Counted from the first letter of the stretch, positions 11,724-21,697 are shown. The stretch is DNA of 28,635 nt from an uncultured Bacteroidales bacterium (GCA_937916465.1 CALFTK010000016.1:1-28635); one strand, 5' to 3'. Program-made: numbers and translations. Notes: generated from the sequence alone by a model not told the origin.

Positions 11724-14700
11724 ATGAACAAAACTGTAAAGAAAACACTTAAAATAGGCGGTATAACATTAGCATCCATCTTGGGTGTGATAATAGTTAT
11801 ATTCTTGTTACTCTCTTGGACTGTTTTTTCTCCCCAAAGACTAACTAAGACTGCCAATCAGGTGATAGATAAATATCTTCCTTGCAATGCAGAGGTAGAT
11901 AAAGTAGGACTCTCTTTAGTAAGTTCTTACCCGTTCCTGGCATTTGAATTCTATGGCCTTACAGTTTTTGATGAAATGGAAGAGTCTGCTTCGGATACTC
12001 TGCTGCATAGTGGTACATTCTATACCTTTGTAGATATGAAAGCGCTTGTAAAAGAGCGTAAAATAATAGTAGAACACCTCTTTTCAAACGATTTACAGGC
12101 AAACCTCTTTATATCAGAAAGCGGAGCAACCAACTTGGATATATTCTTGCCTGCCGATTCTGCAGTAGCCGTTATAGAACCTGAAGAAACAGAAGCATCG
12201 ACCGATTTTGAACTATATGTAGATTTAAGACAGATAAGACTTCAAAACATCAGTACTACATATATTGATAATCAGTCAAATATAAGCGCATCAATAGATG
12301 GACTTGGAATAGATGTAAGTGGCATATTGGACGGCACAGATATGCATGCATCAATCAATGCAGGCATAGATAAAATTGTGGCACAGATAGCCGATTCTAC
12401 ATCGATAGCCGCTGCTATAGATGGTGTAGAATTTAGAGGCAATGCGAAAATGGATGCCGAAAAAATAACATTGGGCGGTAATCTGAATACATCACTTATA
12501 GCAGCTGCCATAGACGATATGAATGCATCGCTAAAAAATACCGGAATGACCATAAACAATGCTGTTTATCAGACATCAAACGGCAATATTCAGCTTAATG
12601 CAATTGTCAATGGTGAATCTGTAAACTTCAACGCAGATGGCATAAAAGCCTCTCTTGAAGAGTTCCTGATGAGTGTTGCAGATGTTACCATAAACGAAGA
12701 GATGATAAATGCCGATAATCTGAAGTTTGCACTTTCAAATCTGGACGTACAGATGCAGGATTCTGTTAATGGCGATATAAACGCTGCTATTTCCGCTCTG
12801 AACGTAGATATGTTGGCCGCAACAAATCAGGATATGAATAACATAAGCGGTTCACTATCGGCAAAAGGAGATGGTATTCAGTTCAATATGGGTGGTGCAG
12901 CACCAATGGCTGCAAATTTGAAAGATTTGTCATTTGTAACAGATTTGTCGCTTAAAGATGACAAAATCACAGCAAACCCCTATCTGGCTACATCATCACT
13001 CCATTTTGCACTTGATGGCGATACATACGTAAACAACTGGCCTCTCTCTGTTTCTCTGCCTGTTGTGGCAGATACAGCCATTACAAACATTGCTATAAAC
13101 AGAGCATACGTAAAAGCCATAGATAAACGTCTGAATTTTAGTGCAAATGCAAATTTAAGCAGCAATGGCGATATAAAAGGTAATGCCAATATTGAGATGC
13201 ACAGCGTAGATATGATATCGCTGATGGAGATGATTCCCGAATCTTTAAAATATCTGGTCGAAGGTATTGAATTAGATGCATTGATGGACACAAAAATCGA
13301 TATTGATGGCGGAATACATGCTAACGGCGAAATGATGCTTAACAAAGCCAACGCCATACTTGCGTTAACCAATCTGGATGCAGCATATAACGATTCTATA
13401 TTTGCTGAATCAGGCTTTGTATGGGCAGGTATAACCTACCCCGGCAGTCAGAACAGTAAGGTGTCAGCAGACATTACGCTTAAGGCAACAGATTTGAATG
13501 CAAAGATGATAGATTCCACAAATATTGATGCTTATTTGCAAGACTTTGTGGCTGAAATAGAGGTAGCCGACTTTATGGATACCATAACAGCTATTTCTGC
13601 AAAAGCAGATATAAATGTAGCCATGCTAAAGGCATCTATGGACACCATGAATCTATATACAGAGAATGCCGCACTCAGTGCTACAGTTTCGCCAAACAAC
13701 AATAAAACCATGTTAATGGTAAATCTGGATTACGACAAACTGAATGCAGGTATGGGTAGTATGCTGTCTGCCCAGACAGGTATAACTTCACTGCTTGCAA
13801 TGGCTGTCTATGACGATACAAAAGAGGATCTGCTGCTGCAGTGGAATCCTATTCTTCAGCTAAGCATGGAAGATGCCAGCTTAGACCTGCTGAAAGAGCC
13901 TGTTGAAATGCCATATCTGGAACTTGACTTCTCGCTTGGTCAGTTTAACATTAACGATAGCCGTTTGCAGATAGGCAATTCAGACATTATGCTTTGGGGT
14001 AACGTATATAATATAGGTGCATACGTAGAAAAGACAGGCATGCTGACCGGTGAACTATTCCTGGAATCCGATTATGCCGATGTAACAGAACTGCTTGCAC
14101 TGATAAACGACTTTACCGTATCATCAGAAAGCGCAGATACCATAAGCAGTGTAACCGTAACAGAATCTGCCAGCAGCGATACAGTTACTATAGCAGATCC
14201 ATTCATGGTACCTGAAGGCATAGATTTGACACTCTACACTAATCTTTCTGAAATAAATTTCAACGACCATATATTTAATAATGTGGGTGGCGATGTTACT
14301 ATTCGCGATGGAGTTATAGTGCTTCAGGAGCTTGGTTTCTCATCGAATTCAGCCGAAATGCAGCTTACAGCCATATACGAAACACCTGCCCGCGACGATC
14401 TCTATGTAGGTTTGGATTTCCACCTGCTGGATATTCAGATTGACGAATTGATAGACCTTATTCCATCTATCGATTCCATTGTTCCTATGTTGAAATCGTT
14501 CGATGGCGAAGCACAGTTCCATCTGGCTGCCGAAACAAATCTAAAAGCCGATTATATGCCAAAAATGCCTACTCTTATAGGTGCAGCAGCCATAGAGGGT
14601 AAAGATTTGGTAATTATGGACAGTGAAGTGTTTGACGGCATAAAGCGCAAACTGCTGATGAGCAAGAATGCAGAAAACAAGATAGACAGTATGTCGGTTG

Positions 14701-15032
14701 AAATGCAGGTATTGCGTAACAAAGTAGATCTGTATCCGTTCCTTATTCACATGGACAAATATCAGGCAGTTGTTGCCGGTCGTCACAATATAAACAAGGA
14801 TCTGGATTGCAACTATCACGTTTCATTGACAGACTGTCCGCTACCTATAAGATTAGGTGTAAATGTTGGCGGTTCGCTTAACGACATTGCAGAAAAGCCA
14901 CTGAAACATATCAAGGTTGGCAAATGCCAATACAAGAAGATGTTCAAACCTGAAAAACGAGGTCTGGCAGAAGAGCGTACCTTGCAGATGAAGAAGGTAA
15001 TAAGCGATACTCTGAAAGAGAATGTAAGATAA
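11724..15032 (+). CDS. AsmA-family protein (large inner-membrane/periplasmic)
   Basis: 1,102 residues. An N-terminal membrane anchor (about 12-32, ITLASILGVIIVIFLLLSW) is followed by an AsmA N-terminal domain (RLTKTANQVIDKYLPCNAEVDKVGLSLVSSYPFLAFEFYGLTV). A long run of short beta strands rich in Asp, Ala, Asn and Ile covers the middle, and an AsmA-like C-terminal region ends at about 1,040 (VGLDFHLLDIQIDELIDLIP, then DGEAQFHLAAETNLKADYMP). AsmA-family proteins are long beta-groove bridges thought to move phospholipids between inner and outer membranes. The length is typical of Bacteroidetes members. It is in an operon with the preceding lipoprotein and converges with the MBL-fold gene 6 nt downstream. 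Confidence 0.85.
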   Translation: MNKTVKKTLKIGGITLASILGVIIVIFLLLSWTVFSPQRLTKTANQVIDKYLPCNAEVDKVGLSLVSSYPFLAFEFYGLTVFDEMEESASDTLLHSGTFYTFVDMKALVKERKIIVEHLFSNDLQANLFISESGATNLDIFLPADSAVAVIEPEETEASTDFELYVDLRQIRLQNISTTYIDNQSNISASIDGLGIDVSGILDGTDMHASINAGIDKIVAQIADSTSIAAAIDGVEFRGNAKMDAEKITLGGNLNTSLIAAAIDDMNASLKNTGMTINNAVYQTSNGNIQLNAIVNGESVNFNADGIKASLEEFLMSVADVTINEEMINADNLKFALSNLDVQMQDSVNGDINAAISALNVDMLAATNQDMNNISGSLSAKGDGIQFNMGGAAPMAANLKDLSFVTDLSLKDDKITANPYLATSSLHFALDGDTYVNNWPLSVSLPVVADTAITNIAINRAYVKAIDKRLNFSANANLSSNGDIKGNANIEMHSVDMISLMEMIPESLKYLVEGIELDALMDTKIDIDGGIHANGEMMLNKANAILALTNLDAAYNDSIFAESGFVWAGITYPGSQNSKVSADITLKATDLNAKMIDSTNIDAYLQDFVAEIEVADFMDTITAISAKADINVAMLKASMDTMNLYTENAALSATVSPNNNKTMLMVNLDYDKLNAGMGSMLSAQTGITSLLAMAVYDDTKEDLLLQWNPILQLSMEDASLDLLKEPVEMPYLELDFSLGQFNINDSRLQIGNSDIMLWGNVYNIGAYVEKTGMLTGELFLESDYADVTELLALINDFTVSSESADTISSVTVTESASSDTVTIADPFMVPEGIDLTLYTNLSEINFNDHIFNNVGGDVTIRDGVIVLQELGFSSNSAEMQLTAIYETPARDDLYVGLDFHLLDIQIDELIDLIPSIDSIVPMLKSFDGEAQFHLAAETNLKADYMPKMPTLIGAAAIEGKDLVIMDSEVFDGIKRKLLMSKNAENKIDSMSVEMQVLRNKVDLYPFLIHMDKYQAVVAGRHNINKDLDCNYHVSLTDCPLPIRLGVNVGGSLNDIAEKPLKHIKVGKCQYKKMFKPEKRGLAEERTLQMKKVISDTLKENVR

Positions 15033-15038
15033 ACCGAA

Positions 15039-15797
15039 TCAGATATTCAGAACACATCCATCGTAAGCCAGGTGGATGTGTTTTGGTAAACGGGCATCCA
15101 CAAAGTCGTGCAGCCCTACCCTGTGACTCATGTGTACAAACCAGGTCTCTTTGGCGCCTACGCGTTCAGCAAAGTTAATTGCCTGCATCAGGTTCTGGTG
15201 TGTAGGATGTTCTTTGGTATGCAGAGCATTTACTATTAGCAAATCCAAATCTTTCAGAAGCGCTACCTGTGTATCGTCTATACTCTTCATATCGGTAATG
15301 AAAGCCATAGATCCTATTCTGTAACCCAATATAGGCAGTTTTCCGTGCATTACACGGATAGGCAGTATATCAAACGAACCTACACTGAATGATTTGCCTG
15401 CTTCAATCTCCATGAGTTCCAATTGTGGTGTACCCGGATATTTATTATTTCCAAAGCAGTATGGAATACGTTGCAGAAGATGCTCTATAACAAACTTTTC
15501 GGCATATACAGGAAGGGTCTTTACAAAACTGTATGGACGCAAATCGTCTATACCGCCTACATGGTCATAATGTTCGTGTGTAACCAATACAGCATCTATT
15601 GTATCCACTTTATGATGCAGCATCTGCGCACGAAAATCGGGTCCGCAATCTATCAGAATATGAGTGTGGTCATCTTCTATTAAAACCGATGTTCTTAATC
15701 GGGTGTCTTTTGGGTTTTGCGATGTGCATACAGCGCAACCGCAACGCATCTCCGGTACTCCAATAGATGTTCCTGTGCCTAAAAATGTTATCTTCAT
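15039..15797 (-). CDS. MBL-fold metal-dependent hydrolase (PhnP-like)
   Basis: 252 residues. The metal site HxHxDH is seen as H74-E-H76-Y-D78-H79 in VLVTHEHYDHVGG, with further ligands likely in LPILGYRIGSMAFITDMKSID and the C-terminal WFVHMSH. An N-terminal C19-x-C21-x2-C24 cluster is typical of PhnP-like enzymes, which hydrolyse cyclic phosphate sugars; Bacteroidales lack the usual phn context, so the substrate is open. Its ATG overlaps the murB stop (ATGA), so the two are translated as one operon. Confidence 0.88.
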   Translation of the reverse strand: MKITFLGTGTSIGVPEMRCGCAVCTSQNPKDTRLRTSVLIEDDHTHILIDCGPDFRAQMLHHKVDTIDAVLVTHEHYDHVGGIDDLRPYSFVKTLPVYAEKFVIEHLLQRIPYCFGNNKYPGTPQLELMEIEAGKSFSVGSFDILPIRVMHGKLPILGYRIGSMAFITDMKSIDDTQVALLKDLDLLIVNALHTKEHPTHQNLMQAINFAERVGAKETWFVHMSHRVGLHDFVDARLPKHIHLAYDGCVLNI

Positions 15798-16792
15798 TCT
15801 ATATAATTTACTTCTGCATGTAATGTTATGCCAAATATCTCCTTAATATCTTCTATTATAGTGTCTGCCAGATGTTTAACCTCCATTCCGGTAGCTCCAC
15901 CTCTGTTTATAAGCACCAAAGCCTGTTTCTCATAAACAGCTGCATTTCCCAACGATTTTCCTTTCCATCCGCTCTTTTCTATAAGCCAGCCTGCCGGTAC
16001 TTTAATATAGCCCTCCGAAGCTGGATATGATGGAATTTCCGGATATCTGCTCTGCAATGCAACAAACTGTTCCATAGGAATGACAGGATTCATAAAGAAA
16101 CTGCCGGCATTACCATATACCTTTGGATCCGGTAGTTTGGAATTACGAACAGCTATGATTGCATCTCTTATCTCCTTTAACGATGGATTTTCTGCAAGCA
16201 CACTCTTTAATGCTCCATATCCTATATTGGGATTTGCTTTTTTTGAAAGACGATATGTAACGTATGTAATCACATATTTACCTTTTAAACTTTTCTTGAA
16301 GATACTATCGCGATACGCATAGTTACACTCTGCATTTGTAAATATGCGTTTAGACAAATCATCCACTGATATGGCTTCAATGCTCTGTAGCACATCTTTA
16401 ACCTCTACTCCGTATGCACCTATGTTTTGTACTGCGCTTGCACCTACTTCGCCCGGAATAAGAGAGAGATTTTCCACTCCCCACCAACCTTTTTCTACAC
16501 AGTAGGCTACAAAATCGTCCCATACAACGCCCGAACCCACACGCACAGATACTGAGTTATCGTCTTCCGCAACTATGTTAATATTATCAATAACGGAATG
16601 AAGCACTGTGCCTGAATAATTGTTCAGAAAAAGCAGATTACTGCCACCACCCATAAATAACAATGGTTTGACAGCACCGGTCAATGCACTCTTAAGTTCA
16701 TCCTCGTTAGCGAACTCTATCAGTCGGTCAGCCATTACATCCATACCGAATGTATGCCTCTCTTTTAGCGGACAATTATTAATAATCTTCAT
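15794..16792 (-). CDS. murB: UDP-N-acetylenolpyruvoylglucosamine reductase (MurB)
   Basis: 332 residues. An NADPH-dependent flavoenzyme that completes UDP-MurNAc synthesis in peptidoglycan precursor formation in the cytoplasm. The FAD-binding motif is clear (KPLLFMGGGSNLLF), as are SLIPGEVGASAVQNIGAYGVE, the catalytic-serine motif KVYGNAGSFFMNPV and the C-terminal Glu region (HAEVNYIE). The length and the YRDSIFK segment fit the type I (E. coli-like) enzyme. A TAATTTTG -7-like box on the minus strand (16807-16800) lies only 8 nt before the ATG, so the leader would be very short. It is divergent from pheS. Confidence 0.97.
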   Translation of the reverse strand: MKIINNCPLKERHTFGMDVMADRLIEFANEDELKSALTGAVKPLLFMGGGSNLLFLNNYSGTVLHSVIDNINIVAEDDNSVSVRVGSGVVWDDFVAYCVEKGWWGVENLSLIPGEVGASAVQNIGAYGVEVKDVLQSIEAISVDDLSKRIFTNAECNYAYRDSIFKKSLKGKYVITYVTYRLSKKANPNIGYGALKSVLAENPSLKEIRDAIIAVRNSKLPDPKVYGNAGSFFMNPVIPMEQFVALQSRYPEIPSYPASEGYIKVPAGWLIEKSGWKGKSLGNAAVYEKQALVLINRGGATGMEVKHLADTIIEDIKEIFGITLHAEVNYIE

Positions 16793-16843
16793 ACTTCTGC
16801 AAAATTACTATAAAGTTCTTGGCCTTGGCATATCTTTTTTTGC

Positions 16844-16851
16844 TAATTTTG
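16844..16851 (+). promoter_or_regulatory. Candidate -7 box of the pheS promoter
   Basis: TAATTTTG fits TAnnTTTG and predicts a start near 16857, 23 nt before pheS. The -33 box is poor (CTTG at 16818-16821 with a 22-nt spacer). It lies in the 87-nt murB/pheS divergent region. Confidence 0.45.
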
Positions 16852-16879
16852 CATTTCAAATAAAGAGTTTTTGCAAAAA

Positions 16880-17899
16880 ATGATACAAAAGATTGATAAT
16901 CTCGTTAAAGAGATTGAAGGATTGGTAGCGAACAGTGCAGAGGAACTTGAGGCATTGCGCCTAAAATACCTCAGCAAAAAGGGTATAATCAATGACCTGA
17001 TGGCCGATTTCCGTAACGTGCCCGCTGAACAGAAAAGAGAGGTTGGACAAAAATTGAACCAGCTGAAGACTTTGGCTCAGGACAAGATAAATGAACTGAA
17101 GGCATCTTTTGAACAGAAGGCCGCAGTTCTGGATCGTCCTGATTTGACACGTACAGCCTACCCTGTTGAACTTGGTACACGTCATCCGCTAACTATTGTC
17201 AAGAATGAAATCATTGAGATATTCTCTCGTCTTGGTTTTGTACTTGCCGATGGTCCCGAAGTGGAAGATGATTGGCACGTATTCTCATCAATGAACTTTG
17301 CAGAAGATCATCCTGCTCGTGATATGCAGGATACTTTCTTTATTGAATCACATCCCGATATTATTCTCCGTACACATACATCGTCGGTACAGAGTCGCGT
17401 AATGGAGGTTTCACAGCCACCTATCCGCATTATCTGTCCGGGCAGAGTATATAGAAACGAAGCAATCAGCTATCGCGCACACTGTTTCTTCCATCAGGTA
17501 GAGGCTCTTTACGTAGATAAAAACGTAAGCTTTACAGACTTAAAACAGTTGTTGCTATACTTTGCACAGGAGATGTTCGGCTCCGACACCAAGATTCGTC
17601 TGCGTCCAAGCTACTTCCCATTTACAGAACCATCGGCAGAGATGGATATCAGCTGCCACATTTGCGGCGGTAAAGGTTGTCCTTTCTGTAAAGGTACAGG
17701 TTGGGTAGAGATTTTGGGTTGCGGTATGGTAGATCCTAATGTTCTTGAACTGAACGGTATAGACAGTTCTGTATATTCGGGCTATGCACTGGGTATGGGT
17801 ATAGAGCGTATTACAAACCTAAAGTATCAGGTTAAAGACTTGCGTATGTTCTCAGAAAACGATGTACGCTTCCTGAAAGAATTTGAATCGGCTTACTAA
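16880..17899 (+). CDS. pheS: Phenylalanyl-tRNA synthetase alpha subunit
   Basis: 339 residues from ATG 16880; the TTG at 16871 is a less likely start. It charges tRNA-Phe as the alpha subunit of the alpha2-beta2 enzyme. An N-terminal coiled coil (1-85) is followed by the class II catalytic core: motif 1 region GPEVEDDWHVFSSMNFAEDH, motif 2 GRVYRNEAISYRAHCFFHQVE and motif 3 GYALGMGIERITNLKY. A CxxC-type insert (CHICGGKGCPFCKGTGW) is common in Bacteroidetes PheS. pheT is not adjacent, which is also usual in this group. It overlaps or abuts nth. Confidence 0.97.
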   Translation: MIQKIDNLVKEIEGLVANSAEELEALRLKYLSKKGIINDLMADFRNVPAEQKREVGQKLNQLKTLAQDKINELKASFEQKAAVLDRPDLTRTAYPVELGTRHPLTIVKNEIIEIFSRLGFVLADGPEVEDDWHVFSSMNFAEDHPARDMQDTFFIESHPDIILRTHTSSVQSRVMEVSQPPIRIICPGRVYRNEAISYRAHCFFHQVEALYVDKNVSFTDLKQLLLYFAQEMFGSDTKIRLRPSYFPFTEPSAEMDISCHICGGKGCPFCKGTGWVEILGCGMVDPNVLELNGIDSSVYSGYALGMGIERITNLKYQVKDLRMFSENDVRFLKEFESAY

Positions 17900-17900
17900 T

Positions 17901-18545
17901 TTGAAAAAGCAGGAATTATACAATATATGCAGTTCTTATTTCAGCAAAGCCATACCGGTAGCTGAATCGGAACTGCATTTTTCATCGCCTTATCAGTTGC
18001 TTGTGGCAGTAATTTTGTCGGCACAATGTACTGACAAGAGGGTGAACATGGTCACTCCTGCCCTTTTTGAAGCCTTTCCCACAGTAAATGAAATGGCTAA
18101 AGCTACAGCAGAAGATATATTTCCTTACATTAAGAGTATATCTTATCCAAATGCCAAAGCCAAACATTTGGCCGAAATGGCAGCAAAGATTGTAGCTGAA
18201 TTTGATGGTAATGTACCCACTACCATTGATGATTTGACCACACTTCCGGGCGTAGGACGAAAAACAGCCAACGTAATGCTGGCTGTAGCTTTTGGTGGTC
18301 AGGCAATGCCTGTTGACACTCATGTTTTCAGAGTAAGCCACCGTATAGGTCTGGTTCCAAAACGATGCACCACACCACTTAGCGTGGAACGCGAACTGGT
18401 CAAGTATTTTCCGGAAGAGATATTATCAAAAGCACATCATTGGCTTATTCTGCATGGCCGTTACACCTGTATGGCACGAAATCCCAAATGTGGTGAGTGC
18501 GGTCTGACCGGTGTATGCAAATATTTTAACTCCAAAGTTCAGTAG
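17901..18545 (+). CDS. nth: Endonuclease III, base-excision DNA glycosylase/AP lyase
   Basis: 214 residues from a TTG at 17901; no ATG gives a full N-terminus, and an in-frame TTG at 17883 would overlap pheS. It removes oxidised pyrimidines. The helix-hairpin-helix LPGVGRKTANVML holds the catalytic Lys, VDTHVFRVSHRIG holds the catalytic Asp, and the iron-sulphur cluster ligands follow C-x6-C-x2-C-x5-C (CMARNPKCGECGLTGVC). The length is normal. It follows pheS by 1 nt and is probably cotranscribed. The 3' end overlaps the cysK 3' end by 20 nt, tail to tail. Confidence 0.95.
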   Translation: MKKQELYNICSSYFSKAIPVAESELHFSSPYQLLVAVILSAQCTDKRVNMVTPALFEAFPTVNEMAKATAEDIFPYIKSISYPNAKAKHLAEMAAKIVAEFDGNVPTTIDDLTTLPGVGRKTANVMLAVAFGGQAMPVDTHVFRVSHRIGLVPKRCTTPLSVERELVKYFPEEILSKAHHWLILHGRYTCMARNPKCGECGLTGVCKYFNSKVQ

Positions 18546-19446
18546 ATAGATACCTTTCGCCGGTATCGGGCAGCAACACTACAATATTCTTTCCTGCATT
18601 CTCAGGCTGTTTTGCCAACTGCAGGGCAACATGCATTACAGCTCCCGATGATATTCCGGCAAGTATCCCCTCTTCTTTTGCCAAAAGGCGTGCTGCACTA
18701 TATGCATCGTCCTCTTTTACTGTAACAAACTTATCAATTACATCAACATTCAGTATTGATGGTTTGAATCCGGCTCCTATCCCCTGCAGTCCATGCGCTC
18801 CACTTCGGCCTTCTGTCAGGAATGGTGAATTTGCTGGTTCTATTCCAATAATCTGAATATCAGGATTCTGTTCTTTTAAATATTTTCCTGTACCGCTTAC
18901 AGTACCGCCTGTTCCTATTCCGGCTATAAAAACATCGACCATACCATCTGTATCGTGCCATATTTCCGGACCTGTAGTAAGATAGTGCGCCTCTGTATTA
19001 TCGGGATTATCAAATTGTCCCATTATAATACTGCCCTCAATAGAATTCTGCAATTCTTCTGCTTTGGCTATTGCCCCTTTCATACCTTCAGCACCGGGTG
19101 TAAGTACCACCTCTGCTCCGTATGCTGCTACCAATTTTCTACGCTCTATACTCATAGTTTCGGGCATAGTTAATATAAGGTGGTAACCGCGTACAGCACT
19201 TACCAAAGCCAAACCTATACCGGTATTGCCACTTGTAGGTTCTATAATGGTTGCTCCGGGTTTTATTCTACCCTCTTTTTCGGCTTTCAGAACCATATTA
19301 AGCGCTACTCTGTCTTTAGCACTTCCACCGGGATTATAGGCTTCTATTTTCACAATTACATTGGCACAAAGGGAGTGTCTGTTTATAATATTTGATAATC
19401 TGACAAGTGGGGTCTTGCCTACGTATTCCAGTATATTCTCTTTCAT
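18526..19446 (-). CDS. cysK: Cysteine synthase A (O-acetylserine sulfhydrylase)
   Basis: 306 residues. A PLP enzyme making L-cysteine from O-acetylserine and sulphide. The PLP lysine is in NPGGSAKDRVALNM, the substrate loop is PTSGNTGIGLA, and the phosphate loop is GTGGTVSGTGKYLKE. The C-terminal SSGAV segment and LPDTGERYLST are also typical. It is divergent from the serine acetyltransferase that makes its substrate (start-to-start about 130 nt), so the two steps of cysteine synthesis are paired. A TATCTTTA sequence upstream on the minus strand is a weak -7 candidate. Confidence 0.96.
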   Translation of the reverse strand: MKENILEYVGKTPLVRLSNIINRHSLCANVIVKIEAYNPGGSAKDRVALNMVLKAEKEGRIKPGATIIEPTSGNTGIGLALVSAVRGYHLILTMPETMSIERRKLVAAYGAEVVLTPGAEGMKGAIAKAEELQNSIEGSIIMGQFDNPDNTEAHYLTTGPEIWHDTDGMVDVFIAGIGTGGTVSGTGKYLKEQNPDIQIIGIEPANSPFLTEGRSGAHGLQGIGAGFKPSILNVDVIDKFVTVKEDDAYSAARLLAKEEGILAGISSGAVMHVALQLAKQPENAGKNIVVLLPDTGERYLSTELWS

Positions 19447-19524
19447 CTTTCTTGAAATTTGTGTGTAAAGATAACTACAATGGAAACATATTCACAACTA
19501 TTAAGGGTAAAAACACATTTTTTG

Positions 19525-19556
19525 GTTGCTTTTATTCAATAATAATTGTTACTTTG
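19525..19556 (+). promoter_or_regulatory. Promoter of the serine acetyltransferase gene
   Basis: GTTG (19525-19528), a 20-nt spacer and TTACTTTG (19549-19556) fit the Bacteroidetes consensus with one mismatch in each box. The predicted start near 19562 favours translation from the ATG at 19575 over the one at 19560. Confidence 0.5.
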
Positions 19557-19574
19557 CAGATGAATTTTAGAAAA

Positions 19575-20405
19575 ATGGAACAAAAAGATATTTTTAATAG
19601 TATCAGGAACGTTACAGAGAAACTCAAGACAGCCGATGTAAACATTCCATCGATATGCGAAAAGACTATAGACAGAGCAGAAATAAAGGAATCTGTCAAA
19701 CTGTTTCGTTCGGTGGTGTTTGCCAATTATTTTGGTGCTGTCGATATATCAACATCTCTGAGCAGACTCTACACATTACTATCCCGACAAATAGATTTTA
19801 TAGGAAATATATTCAGCATGGAACTGCCCGGAACAGGCCAGCAGCTTGCACAGAATTTTATAGATGAAATTCCAAACTTGCGAAGTGTGCTTGGAACTGA
19901 CGTTAAGGCGGTATTCGACGGTGACCCTGCTGCAGTAAGCCATGAAGAGGTTATACTCTGCTACCCTACTATAGTGGCAATGGTTCACTATAGAATGGCA
20001 CATTCGCTGCATAAGCTTGGAGTGCCTATTTTACCCAGAATCATAACTGAGTTGGCACATTCGCTTACCGGTATAGACATACATCCCGGAGCACAGATTG
20101 GCGAATATTTCTGCATAGATCATGGTACAGGTGTTGTTATAGGCGAAACTTGTATTATTGGAAACCATGTACAGCTTTATCAGGGTGTCACGTTGGGAGC
20201 AAAGAGTTTCAAGTTTGATGAAAACGGTAATCCTATAAATCTGCCACGTCACCCTATTATAGAGGACAATGTAATTGTATATTCAAATACATCTATCTTA
20301 GGTAGAATACGTATTGGACACGATACTATTGTAGGAGGTAACGTATGGTTGACAGAAGATTTGCCACCATATTCCAAATACTTCCAATCAAAAGGAGAGA
20401 GATAA
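19575..20405 (+). CDS. cysE: Serine O-acetyltransferase
   Basis: 276 residues from ATG 19575 (an ATG at 19560 would add five residues). It transfers acetyl from acetyl-CoA to L-serine, the first step of cysteine synthesis. The N-terminal helical half is followed by the left-handed beta helix of hexapeptide repeats: GIDIHPGAQIGEYFCIDHGTG (with the catalytic Asp-His), VVIGETCIIGNHVQLYQGVTLGA and HPIIEDNVIVYSNTSILGRIRIG. The longer N-terminus and ending without the E. coli-type Ile tail fit the Bacteroidetes EpsC-like form. It is paired with divergent cysK. Confidence 0.95.
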   Translation: MEQKDIFNSIRNVTEKLKTADVNIPSICEKTIDRAEIKESVKLFRSVVFANYFGAVDISTSLSRLYTLLSRQIDFIGNIFSMELPGTGQQLAQNFIDEIPNLRSVLGTDVKAVFDGDPAAVSHEEVILCYPTIVAMVHYRMAHSLHKLGVPILPRIITELAHSLTGIDIHPGAQIGEYFCIDHGTGVVIGETCIIGNHVQLYQGVTLGAKSFKFDENGNPINLPRHPIIEDNVIVYSNTSILGRIRIGHDTIVGGNVWLTEDLPPYSKYFQSKGER

Positions 20406-20446
20406 TTTTGATATAAAAAACTTGTAATTAACTAAATACAACAATT

Positions 20447-21697
20447 ATGACAACAATTGACAACTTCAACTTTGCCGGAAAGAAGGCATTTGTACGCGTG
20501 GACTTCAATGTTCCACTGGACGAGAATTTCAACATTACTGACGATACACGTATTCGTGCAGCAATGCCTACACTGAAGAAGATTATAGCTGATGGTGGTC
20601 GCCTTATCATCGCTTCACACATGGGTCGTCCTAAAAAGAATCCGGATCCAAAGTATTCATTGAAGCACATTTTGGCACATGTTTCTGAAAAGCTTGGTGT
20701 TGAAGTTAAGTTTGCTGACGATTGTTTGAAGGCTCAGGATGCAGTTGCCGCTTTAAAAGATGGCGAAGCTCTGTTACTTGAAAACGTTCGTTTCTATGCA
20801 GAAGAGGAAGGCAAACCACGTGGCATAGAGAAAGACGATCCTGCATACGATGCAGCTAAGAAAGAACTGAAAGCTGCTCAGAAAGAGTTCGCAAAGACTC
20901 TTGCTGCATACGCTGATGTTTATGTAAACGATGCATTCGGTACAGCTCACCGTAAACATGGTACAACAGCTGTTATTGCTGACTACTTTGATGCTGACCA
21001 TAAGATGTTCGGATATCTGATGTCTAAGGAAGTTAATGCAGTTGATAAGGTTATGAACAGCATTGTACGTCCATTCACAGCTATCATGGGTGGTTCTAAA
21101 GTTTCTACAAAGATTGACATCATTGAAAATTTGCTTACCAAGGTTGACAACCTGATTCTTTGTGGTGGTATGACCTACACCTTCAAAAAGGCTATGGGTG
21201 GTACTATTGGTATGTCACTTTGCGAAGATGACAAACTGGAACTTGCTCTTGACATTATGAAGAAGGCAAAAGAGAACAACGTTAATCTGCTTCTTGCTAT
21301 CGATTCTGTTGTTGCTGACGATTTCTCACCTAACGCAAATACTCAGATTGTAGATTCAGACAAGATTCAGGATGGTTGGGAAGGTCTTGACATAGGTCCA
21401 AAGACTATTGAACTATTTAAGACAGCTATTGTAAATTCAAAGACTATTCTTTGGAATGGTCCATGTGGTGTATTCGAAATGGATAAGTTTGCCGTTGGTT
21501 CAAAAGCTATTGCTGAAGCTATTTGCGAAGCAACCAAGAATGGTGCATATTCACTGATTGGTGGTGGCGATTCAGTTGCTTGTATCAACAAGTTCGGTCT
21601 GGCTGACCAGGTATCATACGTTTCAACAGGCGGTGGTGCATTGTTGGAAGCTATAGAAGGTAAAGTTCTGCCTGGTATAGCTGCAGTTCAAGGATAA
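20447..21697 (+). CDS. pgk: Phosphoglycerate kinase
   Basis: 416 residues. A glycolytic enzyme converting 1,3-bisphosphoglycerate and ADP to 3-phosphoglycerate and ATP. Signatures: VRVDFNVPLD, the SHMGRPK substrate loop, LLENVRFY, DAFGTAHRKH, PFTAIMGGSKVSTKI, and the nucleotide-binding C-terminal GGGDSVA and STGGGA. An insert around the GIEKDDPAYDAAKKELKAAQKEF segment is a charged helix seen in Bacteroidetes PGKs. It starts 41 nt after cysE; an AT-rich leader suggests its own promoter, but no clear -33/-7 pair stands out. Confidence 0.97.
   Translation: MTTIDNFNFAGKKAFVRVDFNVPLDENFNITDDTRIRAAMPTLKKIIADGGRLIIASHMGRPKKNPDPKYSLKHILAHVSEKLGVEVKFADDCLKAQDAVAALKDGEALLLENVRFYAEEEGKPRGIEKDDPAYDAAKKELKAAQKEFAKTLAAYADVYVNDAFGTAHRKHGTTAVIADYFDADHKMFGYLMSKEVNAVDKVMNSIVRPFTAIMGGSKVSTKIDIIENLLTKVDNLILCGGMTYTFKKAMGGTIGMSLCEDDKLELALDIMKKAKENNVNLLLAIDSVVADDFSPNANTQIVDSDKIQDGWEGLDIGPKTIELFKTAIVNSKTILWNGPCGVFEMDKFAVGSKAIAEAICEATKNGAYSLIGGGDSVACINKFGLADQVSYVSTGGGALLEAIEGKVLPGIAAVQG

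Noticed and set aside
12272..12559. Antisense ORFs within the AsmA-like gene (also 12980-13372 and 14541-14819)
   Set aside because: They are low-complexity shadows of the repetitive coding sequence with no start signals.
19407..19574. Long N-terminal extension of the serine acetyltransferase
   Set aside because: It runs through the divergent cysK promoter region and its own promoter; family length fits a start at 19575.
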